DNA from: Helicobacter sp. 10-6591
Lineage (GTDB): Bacteria > Campylobacterota > Campylobacteria > Campylobacterales > Helicobacteraceae
Reading direction: 5' to 3'
NCBI RefSeq assembly: GCF_003288805.1
Contig: NZ_NHYK01000001.1
Coordinates: 62,001 to 126,000 of the forward strand
Length of the DNA stretch: 64,000 nt
The position numbers and the translations under genes are program-made. This document shows positions 50,922-61,400 of the stretch, piece after piece. The notes under the pieces were generated by a model, which worked only from the letters and a program-made list of their open reading frames with translations, ran no database searches and was not told the origin of the DNA. Positions within the stretch are counted from its first letter, which is position 1. Each line of letters opens with the position of its first letter.

Positions 50922-51904
50922 ATCTCAAAAAAATCCTATTGATTCTCTCTATCACATTACTCAATGCTCATGCGACTGAAAACAAAATAGGTATATTCCC
51001 TAGCGTAGCCGTAAAAAAGGAGCAGATACAAGATTCCAAAAAGTATTACGCACGTTTGAGTGAAAACGAAGGCTCTGTGTATAGTCTTAGCGTACGAGCT
51101 GATGGCTATATACAAAAGCTATTTGTAGAAAACAACTTCACAAATGTAAAAAAAGGAGAGAAGCTTTTTTCGTTTTTTTCCCCTGAGATTTTGGATGCAC
51201 AAAGTGAGCTTTTAGCAGCTTCTAGCCATAGCTACAGACAGCTTGCAAAAGAAAAACTAGAATTTTTAGGTGTAGATAAAAAAGAAATCCAAAAAATGCT
51301 TAAGACACGCACTATACTCAATGAAATTACCTACTACGCACCATTTTCTGGAATCGTATTTGCAAAAAACTTCAATGTGGGTAGCGGAGTCAAAAAAGGC
51401 AATGAAGTTTTTAGGATTGTCAATCTTGATACTTTATGGGTGGTAGTGAGTATCAACCAAGAGGATTTGGAATTTTTAAAAACCTCACAAAAAGAAGCAT
51501 TTGTAGAGATTGAAGGTATAAAAAATACCAAATTCCCTATAACACTTGATACCATCTATCCAAATGTGGTTGATAATTTTCTCCAAGCCCGTTTTATCTT
51601 GCAAAATAGCTATATTGATTCTCAGCCTACATTTTTCCCAAATGCGTTTGCCTATGTCTCTATACAATCCCCAAAGCGAGAAGCACTCACTCTCCCTAAG
51701 CAATCTGTGCTGTATAAAAATGGTAAATATTTTGTGTTTGTCAAAGATAATGGGGAAATCCTGCCTAAGCAAATCCAAGCTACAAGAATCTTAGGCAGCC
51801 AAAAATATGAGATACTCCACGGGTTAGATGAGGGCGAAGAAGTAGTTAAAAACGCACTTTTTGTGGTGGATTCTGACGCGCAAAATAATGGAGATTTTGA
51901 ATGA
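50918..51904 (+). CDS. czcB: metal-efflux membrane-fusion protein (CusB/CzcB family)
   Basis: A 328-residue periplasmic adaptor with an N-terminal signal (about 1-20). SVRADGYIQKLFVENNFTNVKKGEKLFSFFSPEI and YYAPFSGIVFAKNFNVGSGVKKGNEVFRIVNLDTLW are the split lipoyl halves; beta-barrel and membrane-proximal domains follow. Adaptors of this family join the RND pump to the outer-membrane channel. The start overlaps crdB and the stop overlaps czcA, each as ATGA. Confidence 0.9.
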   Translation: MNLKKILLILSITLLNAHATENKIGIFPSVAVKKEQIQDSKKYYARLSENEGSVYSLSVRADGYIQKLFVENNFTNVKKGEKLFSFFSPEILDAQSELLAASSHSYRQLAKEKLEFLGVDKKEIQKMLKTRTILNEITYYAPFSGIVFAKNFNVGSGVKKGNEVFRIVNLDTLWVVVSINQEDLEFLKTSQKEAFVEIEGIKNTKFPITLDTIYPNVVDNFLQARFILQNSYIDSQPTFFPNAFAYVSIQSPKREALTLPKQSVLYKNGKYFVFVKDNGEILPKQIQATRILGSQKYEILHGLDEGEEVVKNALFVVDSDAQNNGDFE

Positions 51905-54900
51905 AAGAACCCACACAAACCCACGCTCACCATTCCCAAAATGCGTTTATAGATTCCATTATTTTATGGAGTGCGGAAAATAAATTTATTATTTTGCTTA
52001 TAAGCTTTTTACTTGCTTTGGGCTCATTTTTCATACTCCCTAAGCTTCGTCTTGATGCACTCCCAGATTTAAGTCCTCCACAGGTTGTATTACAAATTGA
52101 TTTTCCAAACCAAGGAGCGAAAATTATCCAAGAGCAAGTAATGTATCCGCTTGTCTCTAGCCTCATGTCGATTGCAAATGTAGAAGTCGTGCGTGGGATC
52201 GCCGGCTATGAAAATGCTCTTGTTTATGTTATTTTCAAAGATAAGACAGACTTATATTGGGGCAGAAGCAGAATCTTAGAGCAACTAAACCAAGTTCAAA
52301 ATCTCCCTCCTCAAGCAAAAATCTCTTTAGGTAGTGATTCTACAAGTGTTGGTTGGGCTTACCAATATGCCCTATTGAGTGATAACAAAGATTTAAGCCA
52401 ACTCAAAGATTTGCAAGACTTCTATTACCAATATGCTTTTTTAAGCATTGATGGTGTGAGCGAAGTAGCGAGCATTGGTGGATTCTCGCAAAATTATGAA
52501 ATCACACTTGATAATGAAAAACTACTGCTTTATGACCTCAGTCTTAAAGAAGTGCTAGATTCCATACAAAAAACTAATAACGATAGTGGTGGTGGCGTAC
52601 TTATAGAAAGTGGCTTTGAAAAAATCATACAAGCAAAAGGTTATATACAAAATACACAGGATTTAGAAAATGTCATTATCAAGCTTGTAAATGGCATACC
52701 ATTGAAGCTTAAGGATATAGGCGAAGTAAGGATTGTGCCTAAACCTCGAAGGGGTATAGCTGATTTAGATGGCAAGGGTGAGGTAGTCGGGGGGATTGTG
52801 ATAGTCAAATATGGCGGGAACACATACCAAACCTTACAAAAAATCAAAGAAAAGGTAAATGAGCTTAACGCCGCAAATGATGGGGTGAGTATCACTCCTG
52901 TTTATGATAGAAGCAAACTTATTGAAGATTCTCTATTTTCACTTCTGCATACATTGTTTGAAGAATCTCTTATTGTGCTCATTATCACGGCCATTTTCTT
53001 ATTGCATTTTAGAAGTGCCCTTGTAGTAATTATAACCCTCGTGCTTTGTGTGCTTTATACGGCATTGCTTATGTGGTGGTTTGGAATAGAATCAACCATT
53101 ATGAGCTTAGGTGGCATAGCCATTGCCATTGGTGCGATGGTCGATGCAGCTATAGTGATGATTGAAAATGTGCATAAGAATCTCAATCATTCTACACAGC
53201 CAATGCGTGAAAAAATCATCATCCAAAGCACCCAGCAAGTCGGCTCGCCTATATTTTTTGCACTCATTATCGTTGTGGTTTCATTCCTACCGATTTTCGC
53301 ACTCAATGGACAAGAAGAGAAGCTCTTTGCCCCACTGGCTTTTACCAAAACCTTTGCGATGCTCTCTGGTGCGATTCTTTCTATAACAATCGTGCCTATT
53401 TTGATGCTGTTTTTCCTCAAAGGCAAGATAATCGCTGAGACAAAGAATCCAATCAATATGTTTTTTATAAGAATCTACCGCTTTGCTTTGGTCTATACAT
53501 TGAAGTTTAAGTGGATTTTTTTGGCTTCTTGCGGGGCTTTGTTTGTGTTCTCACTTGGGATGTATAAAAAGCTCAATTGGGAATTTATGCCCCAAATTAA
53601 TGAAGGCATAATGATGTATATGCCTGTTACAAACATCTCGCCAAGCATTGATATGGCTGCTACTTATCTCAAAGAGGTAGATTCTATCCTTGCAAGCTTC
53701 CCTGAAGTAGAAAATGTCTTTGGCAAAGCCGGTAGAGCTAATACAAGTAGCGACCCTGCACCTTTAGCAATGCTAGAAGTTTATATCCACCTCAAACCCA
53801 AAGAACAATGGCAAGAAAAGCTTACTTACGCACAATTACGTGAAAAGTTTGAAAGTGCCCTGCAAATACAAGGTCTTACAAATTCTTGGACCTACCCCAT
53901 CCGCGGACGCACCGATATGCTTTTAAGCGGAATCCGCACGCCTCTAGGTATCAAGCTCTATGGTAATGATACAGAGCTCTTACAAGAGATTTCCTTGCAG
54001 ATAGAATCCCGCCTGAAGAAGCTAGAGCAAAGCCTCTCAGTTTTTGCTGAACGCGTAAATAGCGGATATTATGTAGAGATAAAAATTGATGATGAAAAAT
54101 TAGCGCGTTATGGCGTGCAAAAAGATTCTATTTTTACCCTGCTTAATACTGCTATCGGCGGAATGGAGCTAACAAGAAAGATTGAAGGCAGACAAAACTA
54201 CCCCATATCAATGCGGTTATTAGATACACAACGCAATGATATACAATCACTCAAAGAGATTTATATCAAAACAGCTCTGGGATTCCGCCCTTTAGATGAG
54301 TTAGCAGACATTACATACGCTAGCGAGCCCAGTATGCTTAAAGTAGAAAATGGCTTAAATGTGAATTACATCTACATCACGCCACGTGTCAGTGCAAAGA
54401 GCTACAAAGAAGCGGCTAAAGAAGCACTAAAGGATTTGGAATTGCCAAACGGATATTTTTATGAATTTAGCGGAGAGAGTGAATATATAGAAAAGGCTTT
54501 AGATTCTTTGCAATACATCATTCCGTTTAGTCTTTTTATGATTTTTGTGCTGATATTTTTTGCGCTTAAAAATCTTTCTTATGCTTTGTTGTGCTTTTGT
54601 GCCTTGCCTTTTGCGATAATGGGTGCATTTTTGGCCATTGATTTGCTAGGGTTTAACCTCAGTATTGCTGGAGTGGTGGGAGTTTTAGCATTACTTGGTG
54701 TAGCCACTGAGACAAGTATTGTAATGCTTTTGTATCTGCAACACGCTTACCAAGATATGCAATTACACACTCCAAACCCGGTAGAGAAGGATTTGCAAGA
54801 GTGCGTCTTGCAAGGGGCTGCATTGCGTGTGCGTCCAAAGCTTATGAGTGTATTTTGCATTATCGCTTCACTTTTGCCAATAATGTTTTCAGAAAACGTA

Positions 54901-55029
54901 GGCAGTGAGATTACAAAGGCAATCGCCGCACCAATGCTTGGAGGTATGATAACTAGCACTATCTTAACGCTTTTTATAATCCCTATTTGCTTTTACTTAT
55001 TACACAAAAGAGATTTAAAAAGCCTATAG
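51901..55029 (+). CDS. czcA: heavy-metal RND efflux pump (CusA/CzcA family)
   Basis: A 1042-residue inner-membrane transporter with the HME-RND layout: a transmembrane helix near residue 30, a large periplasmic loop, a six-helix bundle, a second loop and the final five helices. DLYWGRSRILEQLNQ, GGIAIAIGAMVDAAIVMIENVHKNL (helix 4 with charged proton-relay residues), GRANTSSDPAPLAMLEVYI and LSGIRTPLGIKLYG are typical. It exports Cu(I) or Zn/Cd/Ni across the envelope. The copper assignment follows from crdA upstream and could be wrong for metal specificity. Confidence 0.93.
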   Translation: MKEPTQTHAHHSQNAFIDSIILWSAENKFIILLISFLLALGSFFILPKLRLDALPDLSPPQVVLQIDFPNQGAKIIQEQVMYPLVSSLMSIANVEVVRGIAGYENALVYVIFKDKTDLYWGRSRILEQLNQVQNLPPQAKISLGSDSTSVGWAYQYALLSDNKDLSQLKDLQDFYYQYAFLSIDGVSEVASIGGFSQNYEITLDNEKLLLYDLSLKEVLDSIQKTNNDSGGGVLIESGFEKIIQAKGYIQNTQDLENVIIKLVNGIPLKLKDIGEVRIVPKPRRGIADLDGKGEVVGGIVIVKYGGNTYQTLQKIKEKVNELNAANDGVSITPVYDRSKLIEDSLFSLLHTLFEESLIVLIITAIFLLHFRSALVVIITLVLCVLYTALLMWWFGIESTIMSLGGIAIAIGAMVDAAIVMIENVHKNLNHSTQPMREKIIIQSTQQVGSPIFFALIIVVVSFLPIFALNGQEEKLFAPLAFTKTFAMLSGAILSITIVPILMLFFLKGKIIAETKNPINMFFIRIYRFALVYTLKFKWIFLASCGALFVFSLGMYKKLNWEFMPQINEGIMMYMPVTNISPSIDMAATYLKEVDSILASFPEVENVFGKAGRANTSSDPAPLAMLEVYIHLKPKEQWQEKLTYAQLREKFESALQIQGLTNSWTYPIRGRTDMLLSGIRTPLGIKLYGNDTELLQEISLQIESRLKKLEQSLSVFAERVNSGYYVEIKIDDEKLARYGVQKDSIFTLLNTAIGGMELTRKIEGRQNYPISMRLLDTQRNDIQSLKEIYIKTALGFRPLDELADITYASEPSMLKVENGLNVNYIYITPRVSAKSYKEAAKEALKDLELPNGYFYEFSGESEYIEKALDSLQYIIPFSLFMIFVLIFFALKNLSYALLCFCALPFAIMGAFLAIDLLGFNLSIAGVVGVLALLGVATETSIVMLLYLQHAYQDMQLHTPNPVEKDLQECVLQGAALRVRPKLMSVFCIIASLLPIMFSENVGSEITKAIAAPMLGGMITSTILTLFIIPICFYLLHKRDLKSL

Positions 55030-55162
55030 TATTTATCTGTGCAAGCGCTCTTCTGATTCACCAAAAAATCACATCTCAGGATAGAGCCAAAAGACCACAA
55101 AAACTCCATTTGAGCGTATCCTGCGCATTAAATGCCATTAGCGTATTGCGTGCTTCTTACCA

Positions 55163-56701
55163 CTATTTGACACAACATGACAATTTCTCAGTTAAGTTCT
55201 TATCCACAATTTTTGCACATTCACAGCCATCTTTTATCGCCCATACTACAAGGCTTTGTCCCATTTTCGCATCACCACACGCATAGATCTTTTTATGGCT
55301 TGTGAGATAATTGTTTGTTTTTATATTGGTTTTGGAATCCAGTTCTACCCCAAAGGTTTTACTCAAACCATCCTCTGCCCCACTAAACCCCATAGCCAAT
55401 AAAACCAAGTCAGCCTTATAATGCTTTAAAGAATCCGGTTTTTCTCTGCTTACTCTCTTGTCTTCTAAGCTCCATTCTAGTTGTACCGCTTCTACTCCGC
55501 ATACTTGGCCATTTTTAGCAACAAATCTCTTAGTAAGCGTCTGGTACTCTCTTATATCTTTGCCAAAATGCTCTATGGCTTCTTTGAGACCATAGTCTGT
55601 GCTGAATGTATCCTTTTTCAAAGGCCAAGGATTAGAATCTAAGCGGGTTTCTGCCTTTTTAGGACTTCTTTCAAAACGTGTGATTGATTTGGCTCCTTGC
55701 CTTAAAGCCACAGCGACACAATCCACACTTGTATCCCCACTCCCGATGATCAGTACATCTCTATTTTTTGCAAGATCTCCACCTTTTTGGGAATCCAGCA
55801 AGCTCTTGGTATTAAGCGTAAGAAAATCCATAGCAAACATGACGCCCTTGCTCTCTCTACCCTCAATACACAAGTCGATAGGCTTACTTGCGCCTGTTGC
55901 CAATACTACTGCGTCAAATTCTTTGAGAATATCTTTTGCGATTTTTTGGGAATTTATGTTGTGGTTTGTTTTGAACTCAATCCCACTTTGGCGCATAATC
56001 TCAAGGCGGCGAGTGACAAAGCTTTTATCAAGCTTCATATCTGGGATTCCATACATTAATAGCCCACCTGCTCTGTCGCTTCGCTCATACACTATGACAC
56101 TATGCCCCTTAGCATTAAGTTCCCACGCACACGCAAGCCCTGCAGGTCCGCTACCGATGATTGCTACCTTTTTACCACTGCGCTTTTTGGGGATATATGG
56201 CTTCACAAGTCCAGCAGAGAAGGCATTTTCGATGATTGCAAGCTCGTTGTTTTTTATCGTTACAGATTCTCCATTGATAGCACAGACACAAGAATCCTCG
56301 CATGGTGCTGGACAGACCTTACCTGTAAAGTCTGGAAAAGGATTTGTAAGACTTAACCTATCATAGGCCTCACTCCATAACCCGTGATAGATAAGGTCAT
56401 TCCACTCTGGGATAAGATTACGCAGAGGGCAGCCCACATCTCCACCACTTATAGGCTTTGCATTATCCTCTGCACAAGCTATCACACCCATATCCATAGA
56501 ATCCATACTCTGCTGTGCTTTAGCGATAATGCCGGTATGACAAAATGCCACACCACAATCCATACACCGCCCACCTTGAATCTCTTGCTCTTGTTTACTT
56601 GGCAGAAAATAAAACTCCTTATAGTGCTTGAGTCTTTCTTTTGGTGCTAGCGCATTTCCTTCTTTTCTCTCATAGTCTAAAAATCCTCGCGGGTTACCCA
56701 T
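55163..56701 (-). CDS. gltD: glutamate synthase (NADPH) small subunit
   Basis: A 512-residue FAD/NADPH subunit. The N-terminal cysteine region (GRCMDCGVAFC, CPLRNLIPEW, CPAPCEDSCVC) binds 4Fe-4S clusters. The FAD motif is VAIIGSGPAGLACAWEL, the NADPH motif lies in VLIIGSGDTSVDCVAVALRQG, and CGDAKMGQSLVVWAI ends the protein. It passes electrons from NADPH to GltB, which makes two glutamates from glutamine and 2-oxoglutarate. It is separated from gltB by the DUF262 gene, whose stop lies 11 nt before the gltD start, so a shared transcript is likely. Confidence 0.95.
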   Translation of the reverse strand: MGNPRGFLDYERKEGNALAPKERLKHYKEFYFLPSKQEQEIQGGRCMDCGVAFCHTGIIAKAQQSMDSMDMGVIACAEDNAKPISGGDVGCPLRNLIPEWNDLIYHGLWSEAYDRLSLTNPFPDFTGKVCPAPCEDSCVCAINGESVTIKNNELAIIENAFSAGLVKPYIPKKRSGKKVAIIGSGPAGLACAWELNAKGHSVIVYERSDRAGGLLMYGIPDMKLDKSFVTRRLEIMRQSGIEFKTNHNINSQKIAKDILKEFDAVVLATGASKPIDLCIEGRESKGVMFAMDFLTLNTKSLLDSQKGGDLAKNRDVLIIGSGDTSVDCVAVALRQGAKSITRFERSPKKAETRLDSNPWPLKKDTFSTDYGLKEAIEHFGKDIREYQTLTKRFVAKNGQVCGVEAVQLEWSLEDKRVSREKPDSLKHYKADLVLLAMGFSGAEDGLSKTFGVELDSKTNIKTNNYLTSHKKIYACGDAKMGQSLVVWAIKDGCECAKIVDKNLTEKLSCCVK

Positions 56702-56712
56702 TCTTGCCTCCT

Positions 56713-58425
56713 TTAGTGTTGTTGGTTAAAAATAGTTATATCCCATATTTCTATAAAATCTTTTATAAATTGTTTTGTTCGCTTTTTGATCTTATTTTCA
56801 TCCCATTCTTTTTTATTCAATAATTCCTTTGTGATTAGCAAATCAGCATTTTTGCTAATTCCATTGAGCTTGCTTTGCCAATCAAGATTCTGCAAAGCGG
56901 AATTAAGCTGGCCTTTTACTAAAGTCATATTGCCAATTTGATAAATTAACCCTTCTGCTTTTTCATCATCTACTCCTATATTTTTCCAATGTTCGTCCCA
57001 ATCCGATGGCATGAGATGCTCTAGCGTATAGACATATTGAAGTTCTATTATGTCTTTATACTCTTTCTCTTTGTGCCGTCTATAAAGCTCTATCCAAAAC
57101 AATATAAGTCTTGCAGAGTGATTGTTTATATCGTATAACCATTCTTTTACATAATCGATTTGCAAACAAGATAAATATGCTTTGCTTTTTTTAATTTCAT
57201 TTTTTAAGAATTCTTGCAAACCACCATTTTCTTTTTGAGATTCTTTAATTATTCTTGCAAAAAATTTATTGTAGTTTTTCTTGTGAGAATTACATAAAAT
57301 CAAAATTTCAAGCATATATAAGCATTGCCTATAGGTCTGCTCATCTTTTTGCAATGTATCCTTTAAATAAATCACGAGCGGTAAAACACTATGTATCTCG
57401 AAAGTATCAACAATATGAAAAAATCTTTTTTCGTATTCGTCAAATATAAACATTGTATCTTTGTCTATTTTTGGAAAGTTAAAATATATATTTGCTAATT
57501 TTTGAATACATGATAGTAAATTTTCTAATTCTTTTTTTGTTTCTTTTTTGTCTATTGTTCTTATATAATCTTTATATAATGAACTCAATTTTTCCAATGA
57601 ATGTTTGTCTGGATCAAATAGTCCTTTTATGATTGCAAAAGCATGTAGAAATATTTCACTTCTTACGCGTTTTATTCTGCCAGTAGGTATTTCTGCGTTC
57701 CAAAACTCTCGATTTTCTTTGCTTTCAAAAGTAGATTCCCAATACTTTTCATACCAATTGGTTGCTTGCTCTTGGTCAGTTTCTTTTATCGCCTTATCAA
57801 ACAAGGCATTTTTTATGATGTCTGTCGCAGTTAGCTTTTCACCAGTAGAATTTATAGAATCGAAAATCTTTTGTTCGTCCTCATTGGCGTTTAGGCACAC
57901 TACTACCCAAAGTTTACTATCTATTATATATTGCATAAAACTGAATGTTTTATTATTGTCAAACGATTCAACTCGTGATTTAAAATAATTAAAGCAGCCA
58001 AAAATGCCTTCATCTTCTTTAGGATCAATAGCAGATGAATCTTGAAGGATTTTTATGTATTTTTCTCTATCAAATTTAGAGTGGTAAATTTTTGGTTCAT
58101 TGTCTGTGTATGTCTCAAATAGATAATCTTTAAAATAGTTTTGGTTACTTGGCTCTAGACTATTGTATAAAACTTTTATTAAAATAGAAAAGGTTGTCAA
58201 TCTCTGCTGTCCATCTATCACCATAGAAAAATTATCCTGCCCTTGCTGGCGCTTGATAATAACAGAACCTAAAAAATGCTCTTTTTTGCTTTCAAAACTC
58301 TCTTTCAAATCATTGAAAAACTGCTCCCAATGTTCCTTTTTCCAAACATATGCTCTTTGAAAAAAGGGGATAGTGAGTCTTTTTTCATCTCTAACAAACT
58401 TAAATCCATTTTCTCTTGCTTCCAT
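56713..58425 (-). CDS. DUF262/DUF1524 (GmrSD-like) restriction-type protein
   Basis: A 570-residue fused protein. The N-terminal DUF262 domain has IPFFQRAYVWKKEHWEQF and the NTP-binding DGQQR at residues 71-75. The C-terminal DUF1524 HNH-type nuclease has EHLMPSDW (H470), IGNMTLV (N499) and a following N508/K519. This architecture is that of GmrSD, SspE and BrxU, which restrict modified or foreign DNA. It sits between gltB (59 nt upstream) and gltD (11 nt downstream) on the same strand and is more AT-rich than both. No modification enzyme is near, so type IV restriction is favoured; target modification is unknown. Confidence 0.85.
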   Translation of the reverse strand: MEARENGFKFVRDEKRLTIPFFQRAYVWKKEHWEQFFNDLKESFESKKEHFLGSVIIKRQQGQDNFSMVIDGQQRLTTFSILIKVLYNSLEPSNQNYFKDYLFETYTDNEPKIYHSKFDREKYIKILQDSSAIDPKEDEGIFGCFNYFKSRVESFDNNKTFSFMQYIIDSKLWVVVCLNANEDEQKIFDSINSTGEKLTATDIIKNALFDKAIKETDQEQATNWYEKYWESTFESKENREFWNAEIPTGRIKRVRSEIFLHAFAIIKGLFDPDKHSLEKLSSLYKDYIRTIDKKETKKELENLLSCIQKLANIYFNFPKIDKDTMFIFDEYEKRFFHIVDTFEIHSVLPLVIYLKDTLQKDEQTYRQCLYMLEILILCNSHKKNYNKFFARIIKESQKENGGLQEFLKNEIKKSKAYLSCLQIDYVKEWLYDINNHSARLILFWIELYRRHKEKEYKDIIELQYVYTLEHLMPSDWDEHWKNIGVDDEKAEGLIYQIGNMTLVKGQLNSALQNLDWQSKLNGISKNADLLITKELLNKKEWDENKIKKRTKQFIKDFIEIWDITIFNQQH

Positions 58426-58484
58426 ACTTTAGACTCCCTATACTATAAAATTTTAATTGCCTATTTTTCATAGGATCTTGGATT

Positions 58485-61400
58485 CTACTTACTCCCCTTT
58501 GTTATCACCTCAAATGCCGCGAGTTCTGGATCAGATTCATTTTTACAAGATTCCAGCGCTTTGAGAGCGCGTTCATAGTCGCGTGGCATGACCTTGAAAA
58601 AGTCGTTTTTATTGAAGCGCTCTAACACTTCCTTGCCCTTTTGAGAATCTGTATAGGCTATGTGAGTTTGTAGCCATTGCTTTATTTCATGCTCATCATC
58701 TTTGGTGATCTCTCGTGTATCCACAAGCTCTTTATTGACACGTGGGATATTATGTGCGCCTAAAACATATGCATAGCCTCCACTCATACCAGCAGCGAAG
58801 TTCTCACCCACATCGCCAAGTACTAGCACGCGCCCACCTGTCATATATTCGCACCCATGCACGCCTACTCCTAATACCACTGCATTCACACCGGAATTTC
58901 TCACGCAAAATCTCTCACCCGCGATTCCATCAAGATAGACTTCCCCGGCACTTGCTCCATACAAGCAGGCATTACCAACGATGATGTTTTCCTCCGCGCT
59001 AAAAGTAGAATCTTTTGAAATCCTAGCGATGATTTTGCCCCCACTCAAGCCCTTACCTAGATAGTCATTACTATCGCCTATGATTTCTAAGGTGATTCCG
59101 TGATTTAAGAATGCACCAAAGCTATTGCCGGCATTACCAATGGCAGTGATGGTTATAGCATCCTCTTTGAGACCTTGTGCGCCATGTATCTTTGTAATTT
59201 CGCTTGAGAGTATCGTAGCAAATGTCCGCGAGAGATTGCTTACTTCCAAAGATAGCTTGATTTTCCTACCTTTTTTGATTGCATTTTGACAAAGAGGAAG
59301 CAAGATTCTGTAATCAATAGTTTTTTCTAGTTTATTGTCTTTAAATCCTTGAAAATGCACAGCTGTTTTGTTATAGGTGCTTAAGTCTTTTATCATTCTA
59401 TCAAGATTGATTGTTCCAGGCTTGCCACTAAGTACTTTCTTTTTGAGCTTATCAACACGCCCTACCATCTCGTCGATGGTTCGAAATCCTAGCTTTGCCA
59501 TATATTCTCGCAACTCTTGTGCAACAAAGCGCATGAAATTCATTACATATTCTGGTTTGCCTTTGAATCGTTCACGTAGCTGTCTGTCTTGAGTAGCTAT
59601 TCCAAATGGGCAAGTATTCAGATGGCATACACGCATCATTGTGCAGCCTATCACGATAAGTGGAGCAGTAGAAAATCCAAACTCCTCAGCGCCCAACAAT
59701 GTAGCCACGGCCAAATCGCGCCCGTTTAAAAGCTTGCCATCAGTCTCTAGACGCACTCTATCGCGTAAATTGTTTAAGATAAGCGTTTGGTGGGTTTCGC
59801 TTAGACCCAATTCCCAGGGCAAACCGGCATTTGCAATACTAGTGCGAGGGCTTGCTCCAGTGCCACCATCATATCCAGAGACAAGGATAATATTTGCACC
59901 AGCCTTTGCTACACCTGCTGCCACAGTTCCTATGCCTGATTCTGCTACGAGCTTCACAGAGATATTTGCGTTTGTATTTGCATTTTTGAGATCATAAATA
60001 AGCTGTGCTAAGTCCTCGATAGAATAGATATCATGGTGGGGTGGAGGCGAGATAAGTGTAACTCCGGGAGTAGAATGACGAGCCTTAGCAACCCAAGGAT
60101 AGACTTTAAAACCCGGTAGTTGTCCACCTTCGCCGGGCTTTGCCCCTTGTGCTACTTTGATTTGTATCTCTTTTGCATTCACCAAATATTCTATATCTAC
60201 ACCAAAGCGCCCACTTGCTACTTGCTTGATAGCACTTGATTTATTATCACCATTTGGGAGAATCTTATAGCGCTCAGCATTTTCTCCACCCTCACCGCTA
60301 TTGCTCTTTGCTTTGAGTTTATTCATAGCTATAGCTAAGCATTCGTGAGCCTCTTGTGAGATTGATCCATAGCTCATAGCACCTGTCTTAAAACGTTGCA
60401 CAATGCTCTCTACACTCTCGACTTCATCAATGCTAATAGCCTCGCTGAAGTCAAACTCCAGACAATCGCGCAAACTCACAAGCTTAGAATCCACCAATGC
60501 GCTATATTCTTTAAAAAGCCCATAATCTCCTCTCTTGCAAGACTCTTGGAGTTTAAAAATCACCATAGGATCGAGCAAATGCTCCTCGCCTCCAGCGCGC
60601 CAAGCATGCAAACCTTTAGAATCTAGCGCATTACTTTTAGATTCAAAAGCACTCTTATGTACACACAAATAATCACTTGCTATTTCATCAAGCCCAATAC
60701 CCTCGATTTTACTTGGTGTGGAAGTGAAGTATTTATCAATCACACTTGATTTTATACCGACACATTCAAAAATCTGCGCGCCGTTGTAGCTTTGCATAGT
60801 CGAGATTCCCATTTTTGAAGCAATTTTGACTATCCCGCTTGTAGCGGCATGGATATAGTTTGTCACGGCTTTTTCATAAGGGAGTTGGAGATTGTTTTTG
60901 CTAATGAGCACTTGCAAGCTTTCATACACAAGATAAGGATTTATCGCTGTAGCACCATAGCCTAGCAAGCAAGCTAAATGATGAATCTCACGTGGCTCTG
61001 CGGATTCTATAACAAGGCTTGCGTGTGTGCGGCGATTTTTACGCACAAGAAAATTATGCAAGCCAGAGACGGCAAGGAGCGATGGTATCGCACTTGTATG
61101 CTTATTCACACCCCTATCGCTGAGAATCAATATAGATGCGCCTTTTTGTATTGATTCTAATGCAATGTGGAAAAGCGATTCTAAGGCTGATTCTAAATCT
61201 TGCTTATCGTGCTTAAAAGTAAGACTTAAACGGGCTACTTGAAGATTTGAGAGATTTTCTATCTTGTAGAGATCCTCATTGCTAATGATTGGCGAAACAA
61301 GCTTCATTCGTCTTGCATTCTGCTCGCTTGGCTTAAGGAGATTGCCCTCGCGCCCTAAGTAGATTCTTTGGCTCGTTACAATCTCTTCGCGTATAGCATC

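Noticed and set aside
54987-55286. A 99-codon plus-strand frame past the end of czcA
   Set aside because: It lies across the czcA end, the 133-nt convergent gap and antisense gltD, with cysteine- and serine-rich sequence typical of shadow frames.
59470-59490. A tRNA T-loop-like GGTTCGAAATCC
   Set aside because: It is inside conserved gltB coding sequence and lacks an acceptor stem and anticodon arm.
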